NCBI GenBank assembly: GCA_036745875.1 | Contig: DAIOFH010000177.1 | Coordinates: 1 to 6,038, forward strand | DNA from: DAIOFH01 sp036745875 | GTDB lineage: Bacteria; Planctomycetota; SZUA-567 | Direction: 5' to 3' | Length of the DNA stretch: 6,038 nucleotides | Notes under the pieces: model-generated | Databases searched by the model: none | What the model saw: only the letters and a program-made list of their open reading frames with translations | What the model was told of the DNA's origin: nothing | Shown: one piece after another, positions 1-6,038 of the stretch | How positions within the stretch are numbered: the first letter of the stretch is position 1 | Layout: each line of letters starts with the position of its first letter | Position numbers and translations under genes: made by a program

Positions 1-53
1 ATCCAAAACTCAAATAGTCCGGTAAAAAAAATGGTTCATTTATGAAAATCGCT

Positions 54-59
54 TATAAT
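54..59 (+). promoter_or_regulatory. Candidate sigma-70 -10 box (TATAAT)
   Basis: A perfect TATAAT hexamer lies 64 bases before the start codon at 124, in an AT-rich leader. At the usual 16-18 base spacing there is no good -35 match (sequence around 30-38 is ATGGTTCAT), and the extended -10 TGn motif is absent (GCT precedes the box). If used, transcription would start near 65-67, giving a 5' UTR of about 57 bases. The lack of a -35 would fit a weak or activator-dependent promoter, but a chance match in AT-rich DNA is also possible. Confidence 0.4.
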
Positions 60-110
60 CCCCGCATATTTAAAGGATCAAGCTACCCATGCTCTGGAGT
101 GAGCCGATAA

Positions 111-120
111 AGAGAGAGAA
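111..120 (+). promoter_or_regulatory. Purine-rich ribosome binding site of the helicase gene
   Basis: The run AGAGAGAGAA ends three bases before the ATG at 124 and is the only Shine-Dalgarno-like sequence at a plausible distance. It lacks a full GGAG core; a GGAG at 96-99 is too far upstream. Translation initiation is therefore predicted to be modest, in contrast with the strong AGGAG before the second gene. Confidence 0.45.
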
Positions 121-123
121 TCA

Positions 124-3100
124 ATGGATACATTCAAGCTGAGAGGACGTCTGGTTCAAGACTATCGAAGCTATGTTGAAGGTTTTCTCAATATAGCCGA
201 CTCTCGCGTCCGTGATACCGTCAGTGGCGCCTATGACCAAGGGCTGTTGTGGCCAGAGCCATTGATACAGCTAAATCCTAATTTCACAATGGGTGCGACC
301 ATTGACTCCCTTGTGGCAGCTTTACGTTTGCATAATGAATGCGGCCGGATTTTCCGTGTTGGCAAAAACGAAGCTCGGCCAGAAGGATTTCCTCTGACAC
401 TGTACCAGCATCAGGCTGAAGCACTTGATGCGGCATTGTCCGGCGACAATTATGTCCTCACCACCGGCACAGGCTCCGGCAAAAGCTTGGCGTATATCCT
501 TCCTATCGTCCATCATATCCTTGCCACCGGAGCGGGACGAGGCGTTCAGGCCATCATTGTGTATCCAATGAACGCATTGGCCAACAGCCAATTTGGCGAG
601 TTGCAGAAGTATCTTGATAAAACCACGTACGGCGATACCCCCCCAGTGCGTTTTGAGCGATTTACGGGCCAGGAGGGGGATGCGAAACGTGAGGAAATAC
701 GGGCCAACCCTCCGGACATTTTGCTCACAAATTACGTCATGTTGGACTTGATACTTACGCGCCCAAATGATTGCCGCCGGTTGATCACGGAGTCGAGCGC
801 GTTGAACTTTCTGGTGCTTGACGAATTGCACACCTACCGAGGACGACAAGGGGCGGATATCGCCATGCTGTTGCGGCGGTTGGCAAACATGGCCCCTGTA
901 GATTCATTGCAGTATATCGGGACTTCCGCCACCATGTCCACAGAAGGAACGTTCAAGAAACAGCGCCGAGTCATTGCGAATGTTGCCAGTGCCCTTTTTG
1001 GAGCGACCGTCAATCCGGAACGCGTGATTGGGGAAACGCTTGAGCGTGCCACCCAGGCACAATTGGACGAAGAATTGCGCGCCGATTTGCAGACGATAAT
1101 TGCCTCCGGCGACAATATGCGCTGGCCAGATCGGTATGACGATTTTATTGCCAATCCAATGACCGTTTGGCTGGAAAACCAGTTAGGGATACATCCTGAC
1201 GAAGATGGACATTTAATTCGCCAGCTACCACGATCAATAGGTGGAGACAATGGATTGGCGAATGAGTTGGCACAGTTGACCGGTCTTGGATTCGACAAGT
1301 GCGCAGCGACAATTCGAAATGCTTTGTTGGCAGGAGCAGATTGCACGGAATCTCCAATAACACGGAAAAAACCTCTCACCTTTCGGCTTCATCAATTTTT
1401 TAGTCGTGGCGATACCGTGTATGCAACGATTGCCAGTGCTGAAGAGCGGCATATCACTTTGCAAGGACAGCAATTCGCCCCCGAAAATGGGGGGCGTTTA
1501 TATCCGCTTGTATTTTGTCGTGAATGCGGACAGGAGTATTACTGCGTCAAAAAGGAGGAGAGTGGTGACGTATGGCTTTCCAGACCATTTGACCAAAGAG
1601 CGGAAACCGAAAACGAAGAGCACGGGTATATTTTCTTTGGAGGAGAGCATCCGTGGCCGGAAGAACGTGATGATCCGGCTGTTCAGGAGCGAGTGCCTGA
1701 CGAATGGCTGGAAGAACACAAGGACGGTACCCGAATCAAGCGAAAACGCCTGGCGGATTTGCCGCGTACTCTTTATCTGGATCCTGATGGCGCTGAAACG
1801 CATTGCGGGGGGACTCTCGGACACTTTATCGCCTCCCCACTTAAATTCTGCCCCAATTGCGGTGTAGCCTACGGGCGTCGTGGTGAGGCGTCCAAATTAG
1901 CAACACTGGGCACAGGGGGGCGATCCACGGCAACCACCGTGCTCGCCTTGGCCTCATTGCGCGAAATGAATGATGCGGTTGTTCCGGAGAAGGAACGCAA
2001 GCTGCTCGATTTTACGGATAATCGCCAAGACGCGTCTCTTCAGGCAGGCCATTTCAACGATTTTCTTGAAACGACGCTGATGCGCTCCGCATTATGGCGT
2101 GCTTTGGATGAGGCGGGGACGGAAGGATTGCGGCACCATGAATTAGCGCAGGCAGTATTTCGAACGCTCAATTTGCCGCCGGAACGCTATCTGTCCGATC
2201 CTGGAGTGCGTTATGCCGCGCTGGAACGCGGACAGCAAGTTTTTCGCGCCTTGTTGGCATATCGACTGTATACTGATTTGCGGCGAGGGTGGAGGCTGAC
2301 CGCGCCGAATCTTGAGCAAATTGACTTGCTGCATTTTGAGTACCAATCGCTTGAGGAACTCTGTCGATGTGATAGCGACTGGGGACGCCAGGATGGCGAA
2401 CCGCGCGACAGACATCCAGCCTGGTTGGCTGCCACGCCGGAAATACGGCAGGAAGCGGCAAAAATTCTTTTGGATCACCTGCGCCGGGAACTTGCCATCA
2501 AGGTGATGGATTTGGATCGCCAAAATGGGGAAATACTTAAAAGACAGGTTTGGCAATCCCTGTGCGACCCATGGAGATTTGAGGATGACGAGTACTTGAC
2601 GTATTCATCCGTAGCATGGGTTGGCCCCAGAACCGGTAGGCGTGCAAGCGGTGGAGATGTCTATTTGTCGCCCCGCAGCGGCTTGGGACGATGCTTGCGT
2701 CGCTTATTATCGCGGAATGGTTTGCCGCATGACGACATGCTTGCCATTATTGAGGATCTCCTGCGCAGCTTGGCATTAGCGGGACTGGTTGAACGTGTCG
2801 GCGCACCATCGGAAGGGGGCGGTCCCGGCGGATGGCAGTTAAACGCCGAAGCGATGATCTGGAAAATTGGCCCTGGCACCGAAGTGTATTATGATCCGGT
2901 TCGTATACCGCGCCCCTCAAGAAAAGGCAGCAGGCCGCATCCGTTTTTTGTAAACCTGTATCGGGACGGCGTCAAAGGCCTGGAGAGCCTGCGCGCACAC
3001 GAACATACGGCGCAGGTTGCCCCGGATATTCGCCAGGAACGCGAGAGAAACTTTCGCTCGGGAAAACTGCCTGTTCTGTTTTGCTCGCCCACGATGGAGC

Positions 3101-5340
3101 TTGGCGTCGACATTGCCGAGCTCGATGTTGTCGGTTTGCGCAATGTTCCTCCCACGCCCGCCAATTACGCCCAGCGTTCGGGGCGAGCCGGTCGCAGCGG
3201 GCAGGCGGCGCTGGTATTTACCTATTGTTCCGGAGGCAGTGCTCACGATCAGTATTATTTCCGCAGGAACGTGATGATGGTCGCCGGGGCTGTGCGGCCG
3301 CCGCGCATCGATCTGACCAATGAAGATCTGATTCGCAGCCACATCCACGCCATATGGCTTTCCGAGAGTGGCGAATCGCTCAAAAAAGGACTGCACGAAT
3401 TATTGGATCTTTCCAACCATAACTTGGAGCGGCCGGCTGTCATTTCTGGTTTGCGTGCAGCGCTGCATAATCCTGAAACCGCGCGAAAGACCTATGAGCG
3501 CTCGGTCGAGGTTTTGAATGAATTGCGAGGAGAGCTCGCCAGGACCGACTGGTTCACCGATGAATGGTTGAGGCAAACAATCGAGGGAATGCCGCGTGCT
3601 TTTGAAGAGGCGTGCATTCGTTGGTGGAAGCTGTATACCGATGCCTGTCGGCAGATGGAACGGCAGAACGCTATAAGCCTCGATGCCAGTCGAACCACCG
3701 AGGACAAGGATGAAGCGAAGCGTTTATGGAATGAGGCACACGCACAACGGAAACTTCTGACAAATGAAGAGGAGTTCCGGCAGAGTGACTTTTTCAGCTA
3801 TCGATATTTCGCCAGCGAAGGTTTTCTTCCCGGCTACAGCTTTCCTCGGCTTCCCTTGTCAGCTTACATTCCCGGGCGTAATGCACGAGGTGAAGACGGT
3901 GATTATCTTTCTCGTCCACGCTTTCTGGCAGTCAGTGAATTTGGCCCCCGGGCGCTCATTTATCACGAAGGGGCCCAATATGAAGTGAAAAAAGTGGCGC
4001 TAGGGATCACTCCTGATGGCCAGCTGCCAATCCGGACGATAAAGCTGTGTCCCAATTGTGGCTACCTCCATCCGGTGGAGCCGGGGGAAGCTGTGGAGCT
4101 GTGCCAGTCCTGTCGGCACACACTTGAATCGGCATTGCCGAATCTTTTTCAGATGCGCAATGTCACCGTGCGCCGGCGTAACCGAATCACTTCTGATGAG
4201 GAAGAGCGGCTTCGCCTCGGATATGTTCTCCGTACGGCGGTCCGTTTTGCCGAGCGAGAACATAACAGTGGCCGTTCCGCCGAAATAGTTCTTCATAATG
4301 GCTCTGTTTGGGGACGAATCCTGTATGGAGGGGCTGCGACATTATGGAGAATGAACCTTGGCTGGAAACGTCGGCGCAACGGCGGTTCTCTCGGATTTTA
4401 CCTCGATACGCAAAAGGGCGTCTGGGAGACCTTACCGGAAGAACATGCCGAAGACGGCATGTCGGTATCACATGATCGTGATGATCCCCAAATGGCCAGG
4501 TCCCGCCAAGTCATCCCCTATGTGGAAGACCGGCGCAACATTCTTATGGTAATACCCGAGTCCAACCCGGGTATTTCTGTAATAGCCACGCTTCAGGCCG
4601 CGTTGCGTTCCGCCATGCTGGCGTATTTTCAGTTGGAGGATAGTGAGCTTGCCGCCGAAGCGTTGCCCGACGTCGAGCGTCGGAATCGGCTGTTGTTTTA
4701 TGAATCGGCCGAAGGCGGAGCCGGAGTCCTTCGGCAGTTGATCGACGACCCGAATGCCTGGCCCGCGATCATACGCCAGGCGCTTGAACTGTGCCACTAT
4801 CGACCGGATACGGGAGAAGACCTCCATCGTTTGGATGGCGCCAGCGAAGATTGTATCGCCGGCTGCTATGATTGCCTGTTAAACTACGGAAACCAGGGCG
4901 ACCATGCGATTATTGACAGGCGCTCCATAAAAGATCTGCTCTTGGAGCTTCTGCATTCTCATGCGAAATCGTCGCCGAATTTGGGAACCCGAATAGAGCA
5001 TCTTGAAAACCTCAAGGCGCTTGCCGGCTCCGATCTCGAAAGACGCTGGCTGGATTGGTTGGACAACTGCCACGGGCGCTTGCCCGATGTGGCACAGCCG
5101 TTACTGCTGGAACAGGGAACAAAGCCGGACTTTCTCTACACCGGTAGCGAAGGGATAGGGACGCCCACGGCAATATACGTTGATGGCCCGCCTCACGATT
5201 ATCCCGAACGGCAGGTGCGAGACAAGTCCGTGACTGAAGTGTTGGAGAATGCGGGGTATCTTGTGATACGTTTCCACCATGAAGCCGATTGGGATAGTGT
5301 TCGCGATCGGTATCCGAATATATTCAGGAGTCGGCAATGA
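124..5340 (+). CDS. Giant DEAD/DEAH-box (SF2) helicase with DUF1998/MZB zinc module and C-terminal nuclease-like domain; DISARM-related defence
   Basis: A 1738-residue predicted cytoplasmic ATP-dependent DNA translocase of the YprA/MrfA-DUF1998 group, with no signal peptide or membrane segments. The N-terminal RecA lobe shows a Q-motif-like LYQHQ (93-97), Walker A TGTGSGKS (114-121), YPMNALANSQ (147-156), DELH box (233-236) followed by TYRGRQGADIA, and motif III GTSAT (266-270). The second lobe has DFTDNRQDASLQA (629-641), GVDIA (994-998) and motif VI QRSGRAGR (1017-1024). Cysteine pairs at 465/468 and 576/579, and at 1309/1312 and 1327/1330, look like zinc ribbons. DUF1998/MZB covers about 1490-1605 with C1557, C1577, C1581 and C1584. 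Residues about 1636-1738 resemble a PD-(D/E)XK nuclease. ATG 124 is the only ATG after the in-frame stop at 100-102. MrfA itself is only about 750 residues. Its stop overlaps the SNF2 gene, implying a shared defence operon. Family is secure; the named system is inferred (variant DISARM, or DruE-like from Druantia). Confidence 0.93.
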   Translation: MDTFKLRGRLVQDYRSYVEGFLNIADSRVRDTVSGAYDQGLLWPEPLIQLNPNFTMGATIDSLVAALRLHNECGRIFRVGKNEARPEGFPLTLYQHQAEALDAALSGDNYVLTTGTGSGKSLAYILPIVHHILATGAGRGVQAIIVYPMNALANSQFGELQKYLDKTTYGDTPPVRFERFTGQEGDAKREEIRANPPDILLTNYVMLDLILTRPNDCRRLITESSALNFLVLDELHTYRGRQGADIAMLLRRLANMAPVDSLQYIGTSATMSTEGTFKKQRRVIANVASALFGATVNPERVIGETLERATQAQLDEELRADLQTIIASGDNMRWPDRYDDFIANPMTVWLENQLGIHPDEDGHLIRQLPRSIGGDNGLANELAQLTGLGFDKCAATIRNALLAGADCTESPITRKKPLTFRLHQFFSRGDTVYATIASAEERHITLQGQQFAPENGGRLYPLVFCRECGQEYYCVKKEESGDVWLSRPFDQRAETENEEHGYIFFGGEHPWPEERDDPAVQERVPDEWLEEHKDGTRIKRKRLADLPRTLYLDPDGAETHCGGTLGHFIASPLKFCPNCGVAYGRRGEASKLATLGTGGRSTATTVLALASLREMNDAVVPEKERKLLDFTDNRQDASLQAGHFNDFLETTLMRSALWRALDEAGTEGLRHHELAQAVFRTLNLPPERYLSDPGVRYAALERGQQVFRALLAYRLYTDLRRGWRLTAPNLEQIDLLHFEYQSLEELCRCDSDWGRQDGEPRDRHPAWLAATPEIRQEAAKILLDHLRRELAIKVMDLDRQNGEILKRQVWQSLCDPWRFEDDEYLTYSSVAWVGPRTGRRASGGDVYLSPRSGLGRCLRRLLSRNGLPHDDMLAIIEDLLRSLALAGLVERVGAPSEGGGPGGWQLNAEAMIWKIGPGTEVYYDPVRIPRPSRKGSRPHPFFVNLYRDGVKGLESLRAHEHTAQVAPDIRQERERNFRSGKLPVLFCSPTMELGVDIAELDVVGLRNVPPTPANYAQRSGRAGRSGQAALVFTYCSGGSAHDQYYFRRNVMMVAGAVRPPRIDLTNEDLIRSHIHAIWLSESGESLKKGLHELLDLSNHNLERPAVISGLRAALHNPETARKTYERSVEVLNELRGELARTDWFTDEWLRQTIEGMPRAFEEACIRWWKLYTDACRQMERQNAISLDASRTTEDKDEAKRLWNEAHAQRKLLTNEEEFRQSDFFSYRYFASEGFLPGYSFPRLPLSAYIPGRNARGEDGDYLSRPRFLAVSEFGPRALIYHEGAQYEVKKVALGITPDGQLPIRTIKLCPNCGYLHPVEPGEAVELCQSCRHTLESALPNLFQMRNVTVRRRNRITSDEEERLRLGYVLRTAVRFAEREHNSGRSAEIVLHNGSVWGRILYGGAATLWRMNLGWKRRRNGGSLGFYLDTQKGVWETLPEEHAEDGMSVSHDRDDPQMARSRQVIPYVEDRRNILMVIPESNPGISVIATLQAALRSAMLAYFQLEDSELAAEALPDVERRNRLLFYESAEGGAGVLRQLIDDPNAWPAIIRQALELCHYRPDTGEDLHRLDGASEDCIAGCYDCLLNYGNQGDHAIIDRRSIKDLLLELLHSHAKSSPNLGTRIEHLENLKALAGSDLERRWLDWLDNCHGRLPDVAQPLLLEQGTKPDFLYTGSEGIGTPTAIYVDGPPHDYPERQVRDKSVTEVLENAGYLVIRFHHEADWDSVRDRYPNIFRSRQ
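1476..1496 (+). repeat. GC-rich hairpin inside the helicase gene
   Basis: CGCCCCC (1476-1482) and GGGGGCG (1490-1496) form a perfect 7-bp GC-only stem with a seven-base loop. It is followed by TTTA only, so it is not a proper intrinsic terminator. It lies in the codons for FAPENGGR just before the first zinc knuckle. It may be coincidental. Confidence 0.4.
1516..1860 (+). other. Split candidate zinc ribbon inserted in the helicase core (within the helicase CDS)
   Basis: Residues 465-579 of the helicase hold CRECG (C465, C468) and CPNCG (C576, C579), the usual two knuckles of a zinc ribbon, separated by about 107 acidic, charged residues. The unit lies between motif III and the second RecA lobe, so it is an insert in the motor and not a flanking domain. 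Zinc binding is inferred from cysteine spacing only. C561 in ETHCGG lies close by and could be an alternative ligand. Confidence 0.55.
4048..4113 (+). other. Second candidate zinc ribbon (within the helicase CDS)
   Basis: Residues 1309-1330 contain LCPNCGYLHP and LCQSCR, two CxxC knuckles 14 residues apart, a compact rubredoxin-like zinc ribbon. It lies after the helicase core and before DUF1998. Zinc ribbons in this position are common in large DUF1998 helicases and probably serve DNA binding or folding; the function is inferred. Confidence 0.6.
4443..4462 (+). repeat. Perfect 8-bp inverted repeat inside the helicase gene
   Basis: ACATGCCG (4443-4450) and CGGCATGT (4455-4462) form a perfect 8-bp stem with the four-base loop AAGA. 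It lies in the codons around HAEDGMS, upstream of DUF1998. No T-run follows. A second perfect 8-bp stem starts about 90 bases downstream. Confidence 0.4.
4551..4575 (+). repeat. Second perfect 8-bp inverted repeat inside the helicase gene
   Basis: AATACCCG (4551-4558) and CGGGTATT (4568-4575) pair perfectly around a nine-base loop. The site lies in codons for VIPESNPGIS, near the start of the DUF1998 region. There is no T-run or nearby start codon, so a regulatory role is unsupported. Confidence 0.35.
4591..4938 (+). other. DUF1998 / MrfA zinc-binding (MZB) domain (within the helicase CDS)
   Basis: Residues about 1490-1605 carry the family signature: LLFYESAEGGAGVL (1523-1536), a helix bearing C1557, then EDCIAGCYDCLLNYGNQ (C1577, C1581, C1584) and a following IIDRR. 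The C...C-x3-C-x2-C pattern is what coordinates zinc in MrfA, a DNA repair helicase. In DISARM the same domain is a stand-alone protein, DrmB; here it is fused to the motor. All four cysteines are intact, so the module is probably functional. Confidence 0.85.
5029..5337 (+). other. Candidate PD-(D/E)XK (Vsr/DUF559-like) nuclease domain at the helicase C-terminus
   Basis: The last ~100 residues follow the order of the Vsr/DUF559 fold: a helix with LERRWLDWL (E1639), a strand with KPDFLY (D1669), a strand AIYVDGPPHDYPE (D1687, H1691), then RDKSVTEVLENAGYLVIRF, in which a basic/acidic helix (R1699, D1700, K1701) leads into the last strand. The DG..H, D and GYLVIRF elements match the DUF559-like pattern (xxDGxxH...D...L...GxxVxRF). 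The classical ExK is not obvious, so it may be an active variant or a DNA-binding relic. Assignment is by pattern only. Confidence 0.6.
5326..5330 (+). promoter_or_regulatory. Strong ribosome binding site (AGGAG) of the SNF2 gene, inside the helicase coding end
   Basis: AGGAG lies six bases before the ATG at 5337, close to ideal spacing. It sits within the last codons of the helicase gene, and the start overlaps the stop as ATGA (5337-5340). Together these fix the start of the second gene and indicate translational coupling. Confidence 0.85.
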
Positions 5341-6038
5341 GCGTTTCGGAGGTTGGTGCGGAAGGTTTTCGGACGTTTCCTCCCGGAACCCTTGTGACCG
5401 CACGGGGACGGGATTGGGTCGTGCTACCCGAATCGTACGAAAATTTACTCATGGTGCGGCCTCTTGGCGGCACCGATGAGGAAGTAACCGGTATATGCCT
5501 TGATTTTGAACAAGTGGCTCAAGCGAAGTTTTCTCCTCCGACCACAAAACATCCCGGCGATCACAGATCCGGCCGCTTGCTTCGCGATGCGATTCGGTTG
5601 GGTTTTCGTTCAGGCGGGGGACCGTTTCGCAGTTTCGGACGCTTAGCATTTGATCCCCGCCCATACCAATTGGTGCCATTGCTGCTTGCGCTCAGGCAAT
5701 CCACGGTGCGATTGCTTATCGCCGACGACGTGGGCATAGGCAAAACTGTTGAGGCGGGGTTGATTGCGCGGGAATTGCTCGATCGCGGCGAGATTCGCAG
5801 TCTTTCGATTTTATGCCTGCCGCATTTGGTCGAGCAATGGCAGAATGAGCTCCGCGAAAAATTCCACATCGATGCGGTTGCGGTTAAACCAGCCACGGCG
5901 GATCGTTTGGAGCGCGGGTGTATCGTGGGAGAATCGCTTTTCGACCACCATCCTTTCACAGTGGTGTCTATCGATTTCATTAAGTCCGATCGCTGGCGGC
6001 CGAAATTTCTGGCCGCCGGCCCCCAACTGGTCATTGTC
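5337..6038 (+). CDS. SNF2/HepA-type DNA-dependent ATPase, DrmD-like (5' part; runs off the window)
   Basis: The frame stays open for 234 codons to the window edge; the stop lies beyond it. Residues 1-100 form an N-terminal module with PGTLVTARGRDWVVLP and LLMVRPLGGTDEEVTG, followed by GRLLRDAIRLGFR. This resembles the N-termini of HepA-like SNF2 proteins of defence islands, including DISARM DrmD. The motor begins with a Q-motif-like FDPRPYQLVPLLLAL (105-119) and Walker A ADDVGIGKT (129-137), where DDVG replaces the DEMG typical of SNF2. Motif Ia is LCLPHLVEQWQNEL (159-172), and VVSIDFIKSD (209-218) is the next block. The sequence ends at LVIV, exactly where DEAH would be expected. Family members are usually about 900-1100 residues, so roughly a quarter is present. 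The expected role is an ATP-driven DNA translocase cooperating with the DUF1998 helicase in restricting foreign DNA. A RapA-like transcription recycling factor is less likely given the neighbour. BREX BrxHII is also a SNF2/HepA protein and remains an alternative. Confidence 0.88.
   Translation, partial: MSVSEVGAEGFRTFPPGTLVTARGRDWVVLPESYENLLMVRPLGGTDEEVTGICLDFEQVAQAKFSPPTTKHPGDHRSGRLLRDAIRLGFRSGGGPFRSFGRLAFDPRPYQLVPLLLALRQSTVRLLIADDVGIGKTVEAGLIARELLDRGEIRSLSILCLPHLVEQWQNELREKFHIDAVAVKPATADRLERGCIVGESLFDHHPFTVVSIDFIKSDRWRPKFLAAGPQLVIV

Larger units (their letters stand above)
1..123. other. Leader / intergenic region upstream of the helicase gene
   Basis: This is an AT-rich stretch, clearly lower in GC than the coding region that follows. 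No gene is supported here in either direction. It contains a candidate -10 box and a purine-rich ribosome binding site, described separately. A stop codon (TGA, 100-102) in the frame of the downstream gene limits how far its start could move upstream. I see no convincing terminator of a previous gene: the only small inverted repeat is GCTC (91-94) with GAGC (101-104), too short to matter. The upstream neighbour lies outside the window. Confidence 0.6.

Noticed and set aside
42..110. 22-codon frame in the leader, ATG at 42 to TAA at 110, as a possible leader peptide
   Set aside because: No ribosome binding site precedes it, the TATAAT box lies inside it so the likely transcript would begin after its start, and no attenuator hairpins follow.
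322..849. Antisense open frame of 175 codons
   Set aside because: It is opposite the Walker A to DELH region of the helicase and has no domain signature; a shadow frame.
834..1379. Antisense open frame of 181 codons
   Set aside because: It lies wholly opposite the helicase core, where the sense strand encodes DExH and SAT motifs in order. The translation has no recognisable domain and is rich in Ser, Arg and Asn, typical of a shadow frame.
1476..1500. Intrinsic terminator at the GC-rich hairpin
   Set aside because: Only TTTA follows the stem and it lies in the middle of an intact coding sequence.
1406..1867. Same-strand alternative frame of 153 codons
   Set aside because: It overlaps the helicase frame, has no ribosome binding site or known motif, and the helicase frame is continuous and conserved through it.
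5561..6034. Antisense open frame of 157 codons at the right edge
   Set aside because: It is opposite the SNF2 gene, whose sense frame carries Walker A and motif Ia. Its Ser/Arg/Asn-rich translation is a shadow.
1..6038. CRISPR arrays, tRNA or rRNA genes, insertion sequences
   Set aside because: No direct repeat arrays, tRNA-like folds, transposase motifs or terminal inverted repeats were seen; nearly all bases are in the two coding frames.

Overview
The window is bacterial and has moderate GC content (mid-50s by eye). The leader is shorter and more AT-rich. One very large gene fills 86% of the window, and a second gene overlaps its stop codon and runs off the right edge, both on the + strand. 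Nothing fixes the taxon. The coding style and the Shine-Dalgarno/ATGA junction fit a mid-GC bacterium, with Pseudomonadota only a guess.

Layout. Positions 1-123 are a leader with a perfect TATAAT box and a weak purine-rich ribosome binding site, and no supported gene. Positions 124-5340 encode a 1738-residue superfamily 2 helicase of the YprA/MrfA-DUF1998 type. It has a helicase core split by two large inserts, two candidate zinc-binding CxxC sites, a C-terminal DUF1998/MZB four-cysteine module, and a final ~100 residues resembling a Vsr/DUF559-like PD-(D/E)XK nuclease. From 5337 to the end lie the first 234 residues of a SNF2/HepA-type ATPase of the DISARM DrmD-like kind. It starts inside the stop codon of the first gene, behind a good AGGAG, and is cut just before its DExH box.

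Interpretation. A DUF1998 helicase translationally coupled to a DrmD-like SNF2 ATPase strongly suggests an anti-phage defence operon of the DISARM-related kind. It differs from textbook class 1 DISARM (separate drmA helicase, drmB DUF1998 and drmC PLD genes). Here helicase and DUF1998 sit in one polypeptide with its own nuclease-like tail, and the SNF2 gene follows rather than leads. Whether a methyltransferase follows cannot be seen. Because the window ends inside the operon, the system name stays open (variant DISARM, Druantia-like, a BREX/DUF1156-type island, or an undescribed type).
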